Shown here: positions 1 through 10,267 of the stretch, piece by piece
Layout of the letters: the number at the start of each line of letters is the position of its first letter
Numbering within the stretch: the stretch's first letter is position 1
Assembly: GCA_018296165.2 (NCBI GenBank)
Contig: JACKQL020000194.1
Span: forward strand, 1-60,064
Length of the DNA: 60,064 nt
Origin: Termitomyces sp. T153
Lineage: Eukaryota > Basidiomycota > Agaricomycetes > Agaricales > Lyophyllaceae
Direction: 5' to 3'
Notes under the pieces: generated by a model
Told to the model about the DNA's origin: nothing
The model's database searches: none
The model's input: only the letters and a program-made list of their open reading frames with translations
Translations under genes and position numbers: made by a program

Positions 1-2224
1 CATGAGCAGTGGCTTAGAAACCAAGGCAGATTGCCTTCTATAGGAAGCAAGGCACCTGTCAAATGATGTAGTTCTCCATTGATCCTAAAGCTGTATGGTC
101 CAGGTGCATTGGTAATGGCATGATCAATTTTGACTCCCAGAGATGTGAATGCAAAGGCTGCATTGTATTGACAGATTGATGTTTTAAAAGTGTCAGAGAG
201 AGGATGATGCCCATGGAACAGGTTTAGTAAATCTGCTGGAGCATCTTGAAGCCTGGGCAAATTTACTTGGCCTTGTAAGCAGCACATGCCAAACTTTGGG
301 CTGTTTCTAGTAGACTTGGTGAGCTTTTCAGCATCAAAATGTAAAGCTTGGCAGTGTGGACATATGATAGTCATAGGACCAAGATAGTGTGGAGGGTATT
401 CAATCAAGTAAGGTTGCCTTCCTCTTGGAACAGGCTGAATAGGACCAAGCTGTGGTGGAATAGGAAGCTCAAGAGGAGACTGTTGAGCAGGATTTTGTAG
501 TCCTGCTGGATGGTTGGGTGGAGCAGGGTCCAAGTCTTCTGCAGGCCTCTGTTGAACAGGATCAACATAATCCAAGTCATCATTAGAAGGGATGTCATCC
601 TGAGGACCTAATGGCACATCAAGGGGAGGATCCAATTGCTCTGCAGGTCTCTGTTGAACAGGATCAACATATTCCAAGTCATCATCAGAAGATATGTCAT
701 CCTGAGGACCTAATGGCACATCAAGGGGAGGATCCATTTGCTCTGCTGGTTGATGTCCACCAGGATCAACATATTCCAAGTCATCATCAGAAGGTATGTC
801 ATCCTGAGGACCCAATGGCATATCAAGGAGAGGATCCATTTGCTCTGCTCATTGATGTCCAGCAGGATCAACATATTCCAAGTCATCATCAGAAGGTATG
901 TCATCCTGAGGACCCAATGGATTATCAAGGGGAGGATCCAATTGCTCTGGTGCTTGATGTCCAGCAGGATCAACATATTCCAAGTCATCCTCAGAAGGTA
1001 TATCATTCTGAGGACCTAAATCATTGAAATCCTCTTCCAGATCAGCTTCATGTTGCTGTTGCCAGCCTTGAAAAATCCTTGGAGCCATAGCTGCATTCAA
1101 AGGCCTATGTTTAGGATTTAAATCTATATGCTGTTCAACTTTATTAGGTAAAGTAGCATTTAAATCTGTCTTAAACTAACCTCTGGCATAAATTGCTCTT
1201 CTTCCTCCCTTTCTCTCTCCCGGCTCAGAATAGCCAATGCTTGTTGTTGCCTCTCCTGCTCTTCAGCTATAGCAATTTGTCTAAGCCTTTGTTGCTCTTG
1301 CAGTACTGCTAGTGCCTCCTCTTGCTGCCTCTTTTGCTCTTTAGCTAGAGCAATATGTCTCAGCCTTTGTTGCTCTTGCAAGGCTGCTAGGGCTTGCTCC
1401 TGTTGCCTCTGTTTCAGCTTTTGTTGCTCTTGAAATAGAACTAGTGTGGGAGGGGGAGGTGGCATTATTATGGTCATAGGTTCTGGTACAGGAGCTTTTA
1501 TAACTCTTCCATGTATAGGAGCAGGCAGAGGGGGCACCAATATAGGTAAGGGATTCTGTAAAGGTGTATCCCATCCTTCAGGTAGATGGGTTTCAGGAAT
1601 AGCTTGAGCAACAGCAGGCTGATTGACTGGTCCCAGCCTATTGACTCTTTCATATACAGGCAGAGTTGGCACCATTCTAGGCAAGGCATTCTGTAAAGGG
1701 GCATTCCAACCTTCAGGCAGATGAGTTTCAGGAATACCCATAGTTGCAATAGGCTGATTGAGTCTATTGACTCTTTTTTGTATAGGAGCAGGCAGAGGAG
1801 GCACCAATCTAGGTAAGGGATTCTGTAAAGGGGCATTCCATCCTTCAGATAAAACAGTTTCAGGAATGACCATAGAAAATGGATCAGCAGCAGCTGCTGG
1901 CTGCCTAATATTTCTTCCTGAAGAGCCAGAAGTGGTGGCTATAGATTGGTGATTAAGCCTCAAACCCCCAGTTCCCATATCCCCAGATCCCATAGATTGA
2001 TTGTTACCCCCAGTTCCCATACCCCCAGGCCCCAATTGAAGTGGTGGGACATCCACAGTATTGATCTGTTCTAAAGATCTATTGTTTCTATTTGCATGAC
2101 AATCATCAGGATCTGTCATTTGTAATTGTTGAAGTCTCCTTTGAATCCTAGCTTGTTGCCTTTGGCTTTCAGGAGTAGTAGGTGATTGACTGAAACATCC
2201 ATTGTTAAGCAATTTAACAGTCAA
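1..2224 (-). pseudogene. Helitron Rep/helicase N-terminal region (copy A)
   Basis: Degraded minus-strand reading frame matching the Rep N-terminus of copy C. From 2224 to about 1160 it encodes a Pro- and Gln-rich segment with repeated motifs such as IPETVLPEGW and coiled-coil EQQRLRQ blocks; from about 1100 to 404 it encodes five acidic 34-residue repeats (core GPQDDIPSDDDLEYVDP); then comes a Cys-containing segment (CPHCQALHF) running to the window edge. Stops interrupt it, including a TGA inside the repeats that copy C shares. The HUH nuclease motif lies beyond the window. It would have supplied the N-terminus of the rolling-circle replication protein; it is not functional as seen. Confidence 0.75.
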
Positions 2225-2715
2225 AAACCATTAAAATCAACTTGCATGATGAGATATTTGATGTATCAATAGCTCAATGTGGTTAAGGAGTTACTAATAA
2301 GCTTGTTAGTCAACACCAATCAATCAATAGATGTGACCAAACATACTTTGTCGTGTGGCCTCCTTTCTACAACCTCGGAAATGCCCATTATTTGGTCATG
2401 TTGTGTCAAAAAACATGCGAGGTGTGAAAAACAGTGTCCACTAAATCATGTTTGGCCTTTTTGACACCTGCAGACCAATTGGCACCTTTGACACATAGTC
2501 AAAAGATAGTATTTATTTATTAAAGTTGTCTACTATAATTTTTTTTCAAAAAAACATGTTCAAACAGCCAAAAAGAGCCAACTTGTATGGTGTTCCCCTT
2601 AAAAGGCAATTCTTATGTAAGAATTGGTCAGCATTAGTCAGGCTTACTTCAGCTGAATCCCAAAAAGTCATCCACACAGCCACTTTCCCACATCCATTGT
2701 CCCATATTATATAGA
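1..2715 (-). mobile_element. Helitron copy A, 5' part (runs off left edge)
   Basis: On the minus strand the element starts at 2715 with TCTATATAATATGGG, which matches the start of copy C at 3777 (TCTATATATTATGTG). The TC start is the usual Helitron 5' end. It then carries the same leader and the same Rep N-terminal coding region as copy C and leaves the window at base 1, so its nuclease and helicase parts are not visible. The flank at 2716 is the 3' end of another Helitron (B), so A and B are joined head to tail on the minus strand. CpG is nearly absent. The Helitron call rests on coding similarity to copy C; the exact terminus is inferred from the two aligned ends. Confidence 0.8.
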
Positions 2716-3130
2716 CGAACTACACCCCATGCCTTTGGCACAGGCCTGTAGCTCTTGCTTCATCCCAGACCCAACCTCACTTTGTTTGGTTAGGTCTTTG
2801 ATATTCTACTCAATGCATAGTCCCAGACCCAACCTCACTTTGTTCTATTCTACTCAATGCTCTATCCCAGACCCAACCTCACTTCATTCAGTTAGGTCCT
2901 TGATATTCTACTCAATGCTTAGTCCCAGACCCAACCTTACTTTATTCAGTCAGGTCCTTGATATTCTACTCAATGCTAAGTCCCAGATTCAACTTCACTT
3001 TGTTTGGTTAGGTCCTTGTATTTCAAACTCAATGCTAAATCCCAGAACTATTGAGAATATTTATACTACACTGTCAACTCATATACATTAGGTGCTGAAT
3101 TTCACAGAGGTTAGCAATTTGGTGTTTGAA
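2716..3130 (-). mobile_element. Helitron B, 3' terminal fragment
   Basis: On the minus strand this is the tail of a Helitron. Bases 3045-3130 match 8065-8150, which lies just past the helicase stop codon of copy D. A 58-59 bp tandem array follows, then a GC-rich hairpin (CTGTGCC-AAA-GGCATGG) and the end GTAGTTCG at 2716. The next base is the T that begins copy A, consistent with Helitron insertion next to T. The 3' end closely resembles those of D (7434) and of the fragment at 49850-50005. No coding sequence remains. Confidence 0.7.
2753..3050 (+). repeat. 58-bp minisatellite array (Helitron B subterminal)
   Basis: About five imperfect copies of a unit with core CCCAGACCCAACCTCAC, followed by TTTGTTTGGTTAGGTCCTTG and a TATTCTACTCAATGC stretch. 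Some copies are shortened. The same unit appears at 7474-7880 and, in the opposite orientation, at 49850-49985, each time next to a Helitron 3' end. The array therefore belongs to the element rather than to a centromere or host satellite. Confidence 0.85.
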
Positions 3131-3776
3131 AGAGATCTATCTATCTTAAAAGCAGAAAGCCATAACTGTTTAGAAAAGAAAATGGATACTACTTGAATTA
3201 GTTCTCAGACAAATATAGAAAAAGCATACCTGCAAAGCTACTGAACACTCAAAAAGGGAGCCTAATGAAGAATGTAGTGAAGTCTGATTTCAGCCATGAT
3301 TAGTCCATAAAAGTCACACTCAGAAAAAGAGTACACCTAGCCCAATTCAGCTTCAATATAGAAATAACCACCAAAATCAGCCATTGAATAATGAAGCAAA
3401 GAAAAGAAAGCCCACCCAAAAGAAGAGAAAGCTACTCAATGCTCAGAAAAAGCCTGAAGAAGGATGCAATAGTGGAAATCTAGTTATTAGCTATGATCAG
3501 TGATTAGAGATGACAAAAAGTAGAGCATACATGGCCAGTTAAGTGTAAAAACCTCCAAAAAGAGGGTCAGTGGAGTCTATCAGGCTGAACAAAGCTTCTT
3601 CTCACAGTATCAGAGCAGAGAGAATGGTTGATGCTCCATATTGGAAAGAGAGGTCAAAAGAAAAAGTGATTTGGTGCAATGATTGATCTTTGCCAGACAC
3701 CAAAGGAAAAGGCCGAAAATTTGAAGCCAGCCAAGTTACATAATTTGACATAAGCATTACATAAGGATTGATGGAA
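3131..3776. other. Non-coding stretch between Helitrons
   Basis: AT-rich, CpG-poor sequence with no supported gene. It holds an imperfect direct repeat: a block from about 3230 (aaagctactgaacactcaaa) recurs from about 3430 (aaagctactcaatgctcag). It may be further Helitron B 3' untranslated sequence or old host DNA. The A at 3776 directly before the TC start of copy C fits the A|T Helitron target. Confidence 0.5.
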
Positions 3777-4260
3777 TCTATATATTATGTGACGATGGAC
3801 ATGGGAATGTGGCTGCGCCTATGCGACGACTTTTCTGCTGACTAAAATTTGTCAGCACTGACAAATGCTGACAAATTTAAACCCTTTTATGGTAATACAA
3901 TCAGACTTGGCTGTTTTTACGCTCTTCGGATAAATTTTTTGCCAAAACAAATGCAGTAGACAGCTTTAATACATATATACTATCTTTTGACTATGTGTAA
4001 AAGGTGCCAGATAGTCTGCAGGGATGAAAAAAACACGATTTAGTGGACACTGTTTTTCACGCCTCGCGTGTTTTTTTGACACAACATGACCAGTCAATGG
4101 GCATTTCTGAAGTTGTGGAAAGGAGGCCACACGACAAAGTATGTTTGGTCACATCTATTGATTGATTGATGTTGACTGACCAGCTTATTAGTAACTCCTT
4201 AACCACATTGAGCTATTGATATATTAAATATCTCATCATGCAAGTCAATTTTAATGGTTT

Positions 4261-7200
4261 TTGACTGTTAAATTGCTTAACAATGGATGTTATAGGCAAC
4301 CACCTACTACTCCTGAAAGCCAAAGGCAACAAGCTAGGAATCAAAGGAGACTTGAACAGTTACAAATGACAGATCCTGACAATCATCAAGCAAATAGAAA
4401 CAATAGATCTTTGGAACAGATCAATACTGTGGTTGTCCCACCACTTCAATTGGGGCCTGGGGGTATCAATCAATCTATGGGAACTGGGGGTTTGAGACCT
4501 ATAGCCACTGCTTCTGGCTCTTTGGGAAGACCTATTAGGCAGGCAGCAGCTGCTGATGATCCATTTTTTATGGTCATCCCAGAAACTGTTTTGCCTGAAG
4601 GGTGGGATGCTCCTTTGCAGAATCCCATTTCTAGAGTGGTGCCACCTCTACCTGCTCCTATACAGAGAAGAGGCAATAGAGTCAATCAGTCTGCTCTTGC
4701 TCAAGCTGCTATGGTCATTCCAGAAACAGTTTTGCCAGAAGGTTGGGATGCTCCTTTGCAGAATCCCTTACCTAGAATGGTGCCACCTTTGCCTGCTCCT
4801 GTACATAGAAGGGTCAGAAATGGTCCCTTGCCAGAGCTTATAATGGTACCAGCTCCACTTGCTCCCCAGGCACTGTTAGAAGAGCAACAAAGGCTGAGAC
4901 AGAGGCAACAAGAGCAGGCACTGGCAATCTTGCAAGAGCAACAAAGGCTAAGGCATATTGCTATGGCTACAGAGCAGGAGAGGCAACAACAAGAGGTACT
5001 AGCAGTGTTGCAAGAGCAACAAAGGCTGAGACAAGATCAGGAGAGGCAACAGGCATTGGCTATTCTGAGCCAGGAAAGGTTGAGGGAGGAAGAAGAAGAG
5101 GTCAGTCAAGGACAACTTGAATATGTCACTGGGACTAACAAAGTCTAACAGCATATTGATCTGAATCCTGAACATAGGCCTTTGAATGCAGTTATGGCTC
5201 AAAGGATTTTTCAAGGCTGGGAACAGCAACATGAAGCTGATCTGGAAGAGGATTTCAATGATTTAGGTCCTCAGAATGATATACCTTCTGAGGATGACTT
5301 GGAATATGTTGATCCTGCTGGACATCAAGCACCAGAGCAATTGGATCCTCCCCTTGATAATCCATTGGGTCCTCAGGATGACATACCTTCTGATGATGAC
5401 TTGGAATATGTTGATCCTGCTGGACATCAATGAGCAGAGCAAATGGATCCTCTCCTTGATATGCCATTGGGTCCTCAGGATGACATACCTTCTGATGATG
5501 ACTTGGAATATGTTGATCCTGGTGGACATCAACCAGCAGAGCAAATGGATCCTCCCCTTGATGTGCCATTAGGTCCTCAGGATGACATATCTTCTGATGA
5601 TGACTTGGAATATGTTGATCCTGTTCAACAGAGACCTGCAGAGCAATTGGATCCTCCCCTTGATGTGCCATTAGGTCCTCAGGATGACATCCCTTCTAAT
5701 GATGACTTGGATTATGTTGATCCTGTTCAACAGAGGCCTGCAGAAGACTTGGACCCTGCTCCACCCAACCATCCAGCAGGACTACAAAATCCTGCTCAAC
5801 AGCCTCCTCTTGAGCTTCCTATTCCACCACAGCTTGGTCCTATTCAGCCTGTTCCAAGAGGAAGGCAACCTTACTTGATTGAATACCCTCCACACTATCT
5901 TGGTCCTATGACTATCATATGTCCACACTGCCAAGCTTTACATTTTGATGCTGAAAAGCTCACCAAGTCTACTAGAAACAGCCCAAAGTTTGGCATGTGC
6001 TGCTTACAAGGCCAAGTAAATTTGCCCAGGCTTCAAGATGCTCCAGCAGATTTACTAAACCTGCTCCATGGGCATCATCCTCTCTCTGACACTTTTAAAA
6101 CATCAATCTGTCAATACAATGCAGCCTTTGCATTCACATCTCTGGGAGTCAAAATTGACCATGCTATTACCAATGCACCTGGACCATATAGCTTTAGGAT
6201 CAATGGAGAACTACATCATTTGACAGGTGCCTTGCTTCCTATTGAAGGCAATCTGCCTGTATATGCACAGCTCTACTTTTATGACCATAATCAGCAATTG
6301 GCTTTTCGTCAACAGAACAATTCCAGGCTGGACCCTCAGATAATGGTCTCTTTGCAGGATATGCTTGCTAGAGTCAATCCCTTCATTGACCTATACAAGC
6401 AGGCCAGGCAGATCATGGGAGAAGTTCCAGAAGGCCAACCACAAAGGCTTTCTGTCAAGCTTACAGCTGATTTTGGAGATCCTCAACACTATAATGACCC
6501 TAATGAACAGAAGGGAGTTGCAGCTATGATTCCAGGAGATGGCTCAGAAGAGCAATCAAATGATCATGATATAGTCTTGCACTTGCATGGAGGGGAATTG
6601 AAGCAGATCAGCCATCTACATCCATATTACACTCCATTGCACTACACAATCATCTTTCCCACTGGAGAGCCTGGATACCACATCAACATTCTTGCCAGAC
6701 ATGGACCACAAGGGCAACAAAGGACAAATAAGGTCTCTGAAACCTCATATTATGCATATAGGCTTCAACAAAGAACTCTGGAATTTAATGCATCTTTACT
6801 TTGGAGTGGAAGGTTGTTTCAGCAATATGTTGTCGATGCATGGGCTTCAACTGAGCAAACAAAGTTGAATTGGGTTTGGCACAATCAGAAGAAGATCAGA
6901 GCTGAAGTCTATCAGGGGATGGTGGATGCTGCTGCTGGAGATGAAGAGATCACCCCACAGAGCCGTTGTGTCATTCTTCCTTCCTCTCATACTGGAAGTG
7001 AACAACAAATGCAGCAATTATTCCAGGACTCTATGGCTATTTGCAGGCATTTTGGAAAACCTGATCTCTTCTTGACTATGACTGCCAATCCAAAGTGGTC
7101 AGAAATTGAAGAAGCTCTCTTGAAGGAACCTGCAGTCAATGGGAAGAAGCAAACAGCTGCTAATTGACCTGATATTGTTGCCAGAGTATTTGAACTCGAA

Positions 7201-7433
7201 AAGAATGCTGTAGTGAAGGAGATCAAGGAAGGTCTCTTTGGCAGCTGTGTGACTTATGTTCATACTATTGAATTCCAAAAGAGAGGACTTCCACATATGC
7301 ACATCTTGATCTTTTTCTATTGCCATCACAGGATCAAGGATGCACCTGATGTGGATTCCATTGTCTCTGCCCAAATTCCAGATCCAGTCACTCAGCCTCA
7401 ATTGTATCAGGTATTGGCTTTGTTTAAACAAGC
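4261..7433 (+). pseudogene. Helitron Rep protein (Helitron_like_N / HUH nuclease part)
   Basis: One reading frame continues from 4261 to 7433 through three stops: TAA 5146-5148, TGA 5431-5433 and TGA 7165-7167, the TGAs sitting where CGA is expected. Parts in order: a Pro/Gln-rich segment with coiled-coil EQQRLRQ blocks; five acidic 34-residue repeats (about 5240-5750); a CPHC segment near 5920; then the Helitron-like N-terminal domain ending in RGLPHMHILIF near 7290, whose H-M-H is the HUH metal-binding site of rolling-circle nucleases. The frame is cut before the catalytic Tyr region and the helicase. In an intact element this protein nicks and replicates the transposon. Here it is dead. 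No in-frame ATG is visible at the start, so the N-terminus is uncertain. Confidence 0.85.
5239..5750 (+). repeat. 102-bp in-frame tandem repeat in Rep
   Basis: Five units of exactly 102 bp (34 codons); starts of the GGATCCT word are spaced 102 bases apart (5343, 5445, 5547, 5649). Each encodes an acidic unit with the core PLGPQDDIPSDDDLEYVDP. The mirrored set lies at about 520-1033 in copy A. The exact period and conserved acidic residues suggest recent homogenisation of a protein repeat. Confidence 0.9.
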
Positions 7434-7473
7434 TATGCCCCATGCCTTTGGCACGGGCCTGTAGCTCTTGCTT

Positions 7474-7880
7474 CATCCCAGACCCAACCTCACTTTGTTT
7501 GGTTAGGTCCTTGATATTCTACTCAATGCTTCATCCCAGACCCAACCTCACTTTGTTTGGTTAGGTCCTTGATATTCTACTCAATGCTTCATCCCAGACC
7601 CAACCTCACTTTGTTCAGTTAGGTCTTTGTATTTCTAACTCAGTGCTTCATCCCAGACCCAACCTCACTTCGTTCAGTTAGGTCTTTGTATTTCTAACTC
7701 AGTGCTTCATCCCAGACCCAACCTCACTTTGTTCGGTTAGGTCTTTGTATTTCTAACTCAGTGCTTCATTCCAGACCCAACCTCACTTTGTTCGGTTAGG
7801 TCCTTGTATTTCTAACTCAATGCTAAGTCCCAGACCCAACCTCACTTCATTCGGTTAGGTCTTTGTATTTTGTTGACCAA
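7474..7880 (+). repeat. 58-59 bp minisatellite array (Helitron D subterminal)
   Basis: Seven copies. Starts of CATCCCAGAC are at 7474, 7532, 7590, 7649, 7708 and 7767, with a variant copy near 7826, giving spacings of 58, 58, 59, 59, 59. The first copies contain TATTCTACTCAATG and the later ones TATTTCTAACTCAGTG. The array lies between the helicase tail and the 3' hairpin of Helitron D. Confidence 0.9.
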
Positions 7881-8160
7881 GTGTTGCTTTTCTCTTACAA
7901 TTCAATACACTGAGATTTCATCTATAAACCAATCATGTATCTATATTACATTATTAACAAAATACTACAATGTCCACTGGTATATATTAGAGATGCTGAA
8001 AATTATAAAAGCTAGTACTAACCAACCAATTATTTAAACTGTTACACTTACATTTGTAAACCATTAAGAATATCTATACTACATGGTCCAGCTATAGACA
8101 TTAGGTGCTGAAGTTCATAGAAGTTAGCAATTTGTTGCCTGAATCCAACAAAAGTCACAC
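7881..8160 (-). other. Helicase 3' untranslated tail of Helitron D
   Basis: Lies directly past the helicase stop on the minus strand. Bases 8065-8150 match 3045-3130 in Helitron B, so the segment is part of the element. A short word (ttacatttgtaaaccatt) occurs at about 8047 and again at 8161, a partial duplication of the stop-codon region. No gene is seen. Confidence 0.6.
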
Positions 8161-10267
8161 TTACATTTGTAAACCATTCAGGATTTCCTGATAGACAATA
8201 TTTGCAGTCTTTCTTGATGTGTTTTCTGGGTCCAAGATGACTTTGATACGATCTCCTGATGCACACTGAGAGAGTGCAACATAAAGTTGGCCATGTGAAA
8301 AAACTCCTGATCAAAGGTCCAATCCAACATGCTTGACTGATTGACCCTGAGACTTGTTGATAGTCATAGCAAAGGCCAATCAAACTGGGAATTGTCTCCT
8401 GTGCAATGGAATTGGCAAATCTTCTGAGACATCCATGTTGACTCCTGGAATCAAAACAATTGATCCTGCAAATTTAGCATCCCCACTGATGATCCTACAT
8501 TTGAGAACTCTGGTGCTGATGTGGGTGACAATCATTCTTGTCCCATTGCAAAGTCCTTTGGTTGTATCCAGATTCCTGAGCAGCATGACAGGAACACCAA
8601 TCTTCAAAGTCAATTTAGCCAAAGGCAAACTGCTGGCTCTGAGAGAGTTGAGGTATTCCATTGGATACAATCCAAGGCCATTAGGATTCCCATCATCAGA
8701 TATAATAGAGTCTGCACTCTGCAAGATTTTCTCTTCTCCTGGACATTTCTGCAGAACTTCAGAGTTGATATCCTCTACATCAGAGTTCTTGCCAGAAAGG
8801 ATGGTATGGTCCAGATAATACTGATCATCTTGATGGTGATCAATATGAGGATAAGTGGAAGAGATCAATCCAGTGACAGAATTGTCATCACAGATCATGG
8901 TTTCTGGAAGTTGTACTGTTTCTCCAGGCCCAAGATTTTTTCCAGCACCAACATCCAATAACCAAGCTGCATGAGCAATATTGTCAGGAGTCTGATCCAA
9001 TCTCATGTTTTGAACCAAGTAGTGGACTTGAATCTGATCCCAAAATCTTCCCCTTTTGAGTGAAGCAGCAATCATCTGCTGCCTGAGTCCTCATTGGATA
9101 ACTGGGAGAGTTTGTCTAAAATCTCCTCCAAACACCACAGTCACTCCACCAAAAGCAACATCCTTTTCTAGGATGTCTCTGAACCCTTGATCCACAGAGT
9201 CAATGGCATTTTTGTGTTGCATTGGAACTTCATCCCAGATGACAACTTTAGTCCAGAGTAAGAGTTGAGACAATTGAGTTCCTCTTTTGATATTGGCAAT
9301 GGATGTATCCAGAGCAGGAATGGGAATTTCAAACCTTGAATGTGCAGTTCTACCACCCTCCAGCAATAAGGCAGCAATCCCAGATGATGCTACACATAAT
9401 GCCACATCTCCATTGGACCAAACAGCAGAAGCCAAAGTGTTGCAGACAAATGTTTTGCCACATCTACCTGCACTGTGAATGAATATCATCTTGCCCAAGT
9501 TGTTGTCCACAGAGTCCATAACTTCATTGAAGGCCCCTAGTTGTTCACCATTAAACCTGGCCTTGCTTTCATCCACCCTTCTCTTCAACTCCTCAACATA
9601 ATAATCTGTTTTTTCTTGCAAAAGGCTATTTCCTGAAATCATTTGATCAGTATCAATGTCAACTCTTTATACAATGTCCAACTTGCCTGGAATCACATTC
9701 CAAACTTGTTGGGGTTCCAGCATGTTTGGAAAGTCTTGAAGAGTCTTGCCAAAATTCTTCAAGTTGTCATTGATCAGATAAAGACCATAGTCATAGACAT
9801 CTTCATCAGTAAAGACTCTGTCCCTGTACTGCTGGATATTCTCTAATCTGTGTCAAAGATCATCACAAATGGAGTGCCTGAATTTATCCCATAAAGCTTC
9901 TGGAGTGGTAGGAGCACAGTGAAAAAGGATAGTGCAAAAGAGCTGTCTGAGAGCTGATCCTGATTGGATTGGAGCAGCTTCAGCAAGACACTGCCTCCAT
10001 TCTGCATCATCTTCTAGAAGACCAAGGGCCTTGCATGCCTCCTTGTAAGTAGGATAAGTGTGGCCATTGACTGTTCTGCGATCAGCCCATAATGTTGCAT
10101 TTGTCACAACTGTCAGGAGCATCATAAGGTAGGACCTTTCTCCCTGTTGAGGTGAAGCAAAGTACATCCTTCCAATAGCTGTTCCTCTCTGCCTCTCCTT
10201 CCAGGTCCTTTTGGAAGCTTCATAGACAAACTTGGTTGGAAAGTTCTGATAAGTGGTGTTGTTATCA
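8161..10267 (-). pseudogene. Helitron PIF1-type DNA helicase domain
   Basis: Minus-strand C-terminal half of a Helitron replicase. In order: a conserved stretch ahead of the helicase (TYQNFPTKFV, YFASPQQGERSYL); Walker A as SAGRCGKTF near 9465; Walker B as VVIWDE; GGDFRQTLPV; and near the end TINKSQGQS and [11 protein letters not shown], the last normally ALSRC. The frame ends LNGLQM with stop TAA at 8161-8163. It is broken by several stops; those after PVIQ (near 9090), after RRQFPV (near 8378) and after GLDL are TGA where Arg (CGA) fits, and there is also damage near 9650-9850. The helicase would unwind the donor DNA during rolling-circle transposition. Clearly inactive. Confidence 0.88.

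Larger units (their letters stand above)
22..6260. repeat. Large imperfect inverted repeat (Helitron copies A and C)
   Basis: Bases 22-2715 are the reverse complement of 3777-6260, separated by a 1.06-kb spacer. Similarity is uneven. The part near the spacer (leader and Pro/Gln-rich coding region) differs by many substitutions and indels, giving 354 versus 295 residues. The tract at about 220-1033, paired with about 5240-6055, reads as identical where compared, including the 34-residue repeats and a shared stop codon. Bases 22-220 again show scattered differences. Two independent Helitron insertions in opposite orientation explain the arms; the identical tract suggests gene conversion. Confidence 0.85.
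3777..7433 (+). mobile_element. Helitron copy C, truncated after the Rep nuclease
   Basis: Begins with TCTATATATTATGTG after an A at 3776. It carries a ~480-bp leader and one long decayed Rep frame, and stops at 7433, where the 3' end of Helitron D sits in the opposite direction. The helicase half is therefore missing. The first ~2.5 kb pair with copy A as an inverted repeat. Confidence 0.8.
7434..10267 (-). mobile_element. Helitron copy D, helicase half with 3' end
   Basis: On the minus strand this runs from a breakpoint near 10267, where it is fused to a Gypsy RNase H sequence, through the helicase coding region, a ~280-bp untranslated tail and the 58-59 bp array, to its 3' end CATAGCTTG at 7434. 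A hairpin (CCCGTGCC-AAA-GGCATGGG, one wobble) lies just before that end. It is inserted in the Rep gene of copy C, after an A on the plus strand. The 5' half including the nuclease is missing. Confidence 0.8.

Noticed and set aside
611..1027. Long plus-strand frame in the repeat region (MAHQGEDPIAL...) and its mirror at 5255-5671
   Set aside because: It is the opposite-strand shadow of the acidic Rep repeats; a 102-bp period keeps other frames open. The Rep frame continues into recognisable domains and this one does not.
22..6260. The large inverted repeat as a fold-back transposon or a telomere/plasmid terminal repeat
   Set aside because: Each arm has its own Helitron 5' end and Rep coding sequence, so two opposed Helitrons explain it.
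7474..7880. Regular 58-59 bp repeats as a CRISPR-like array
   Set aside because: Units are directly adjacent with no unique spacers, the sequence is eukaryotic, and the same unit recurs at Helitron 3' ends.
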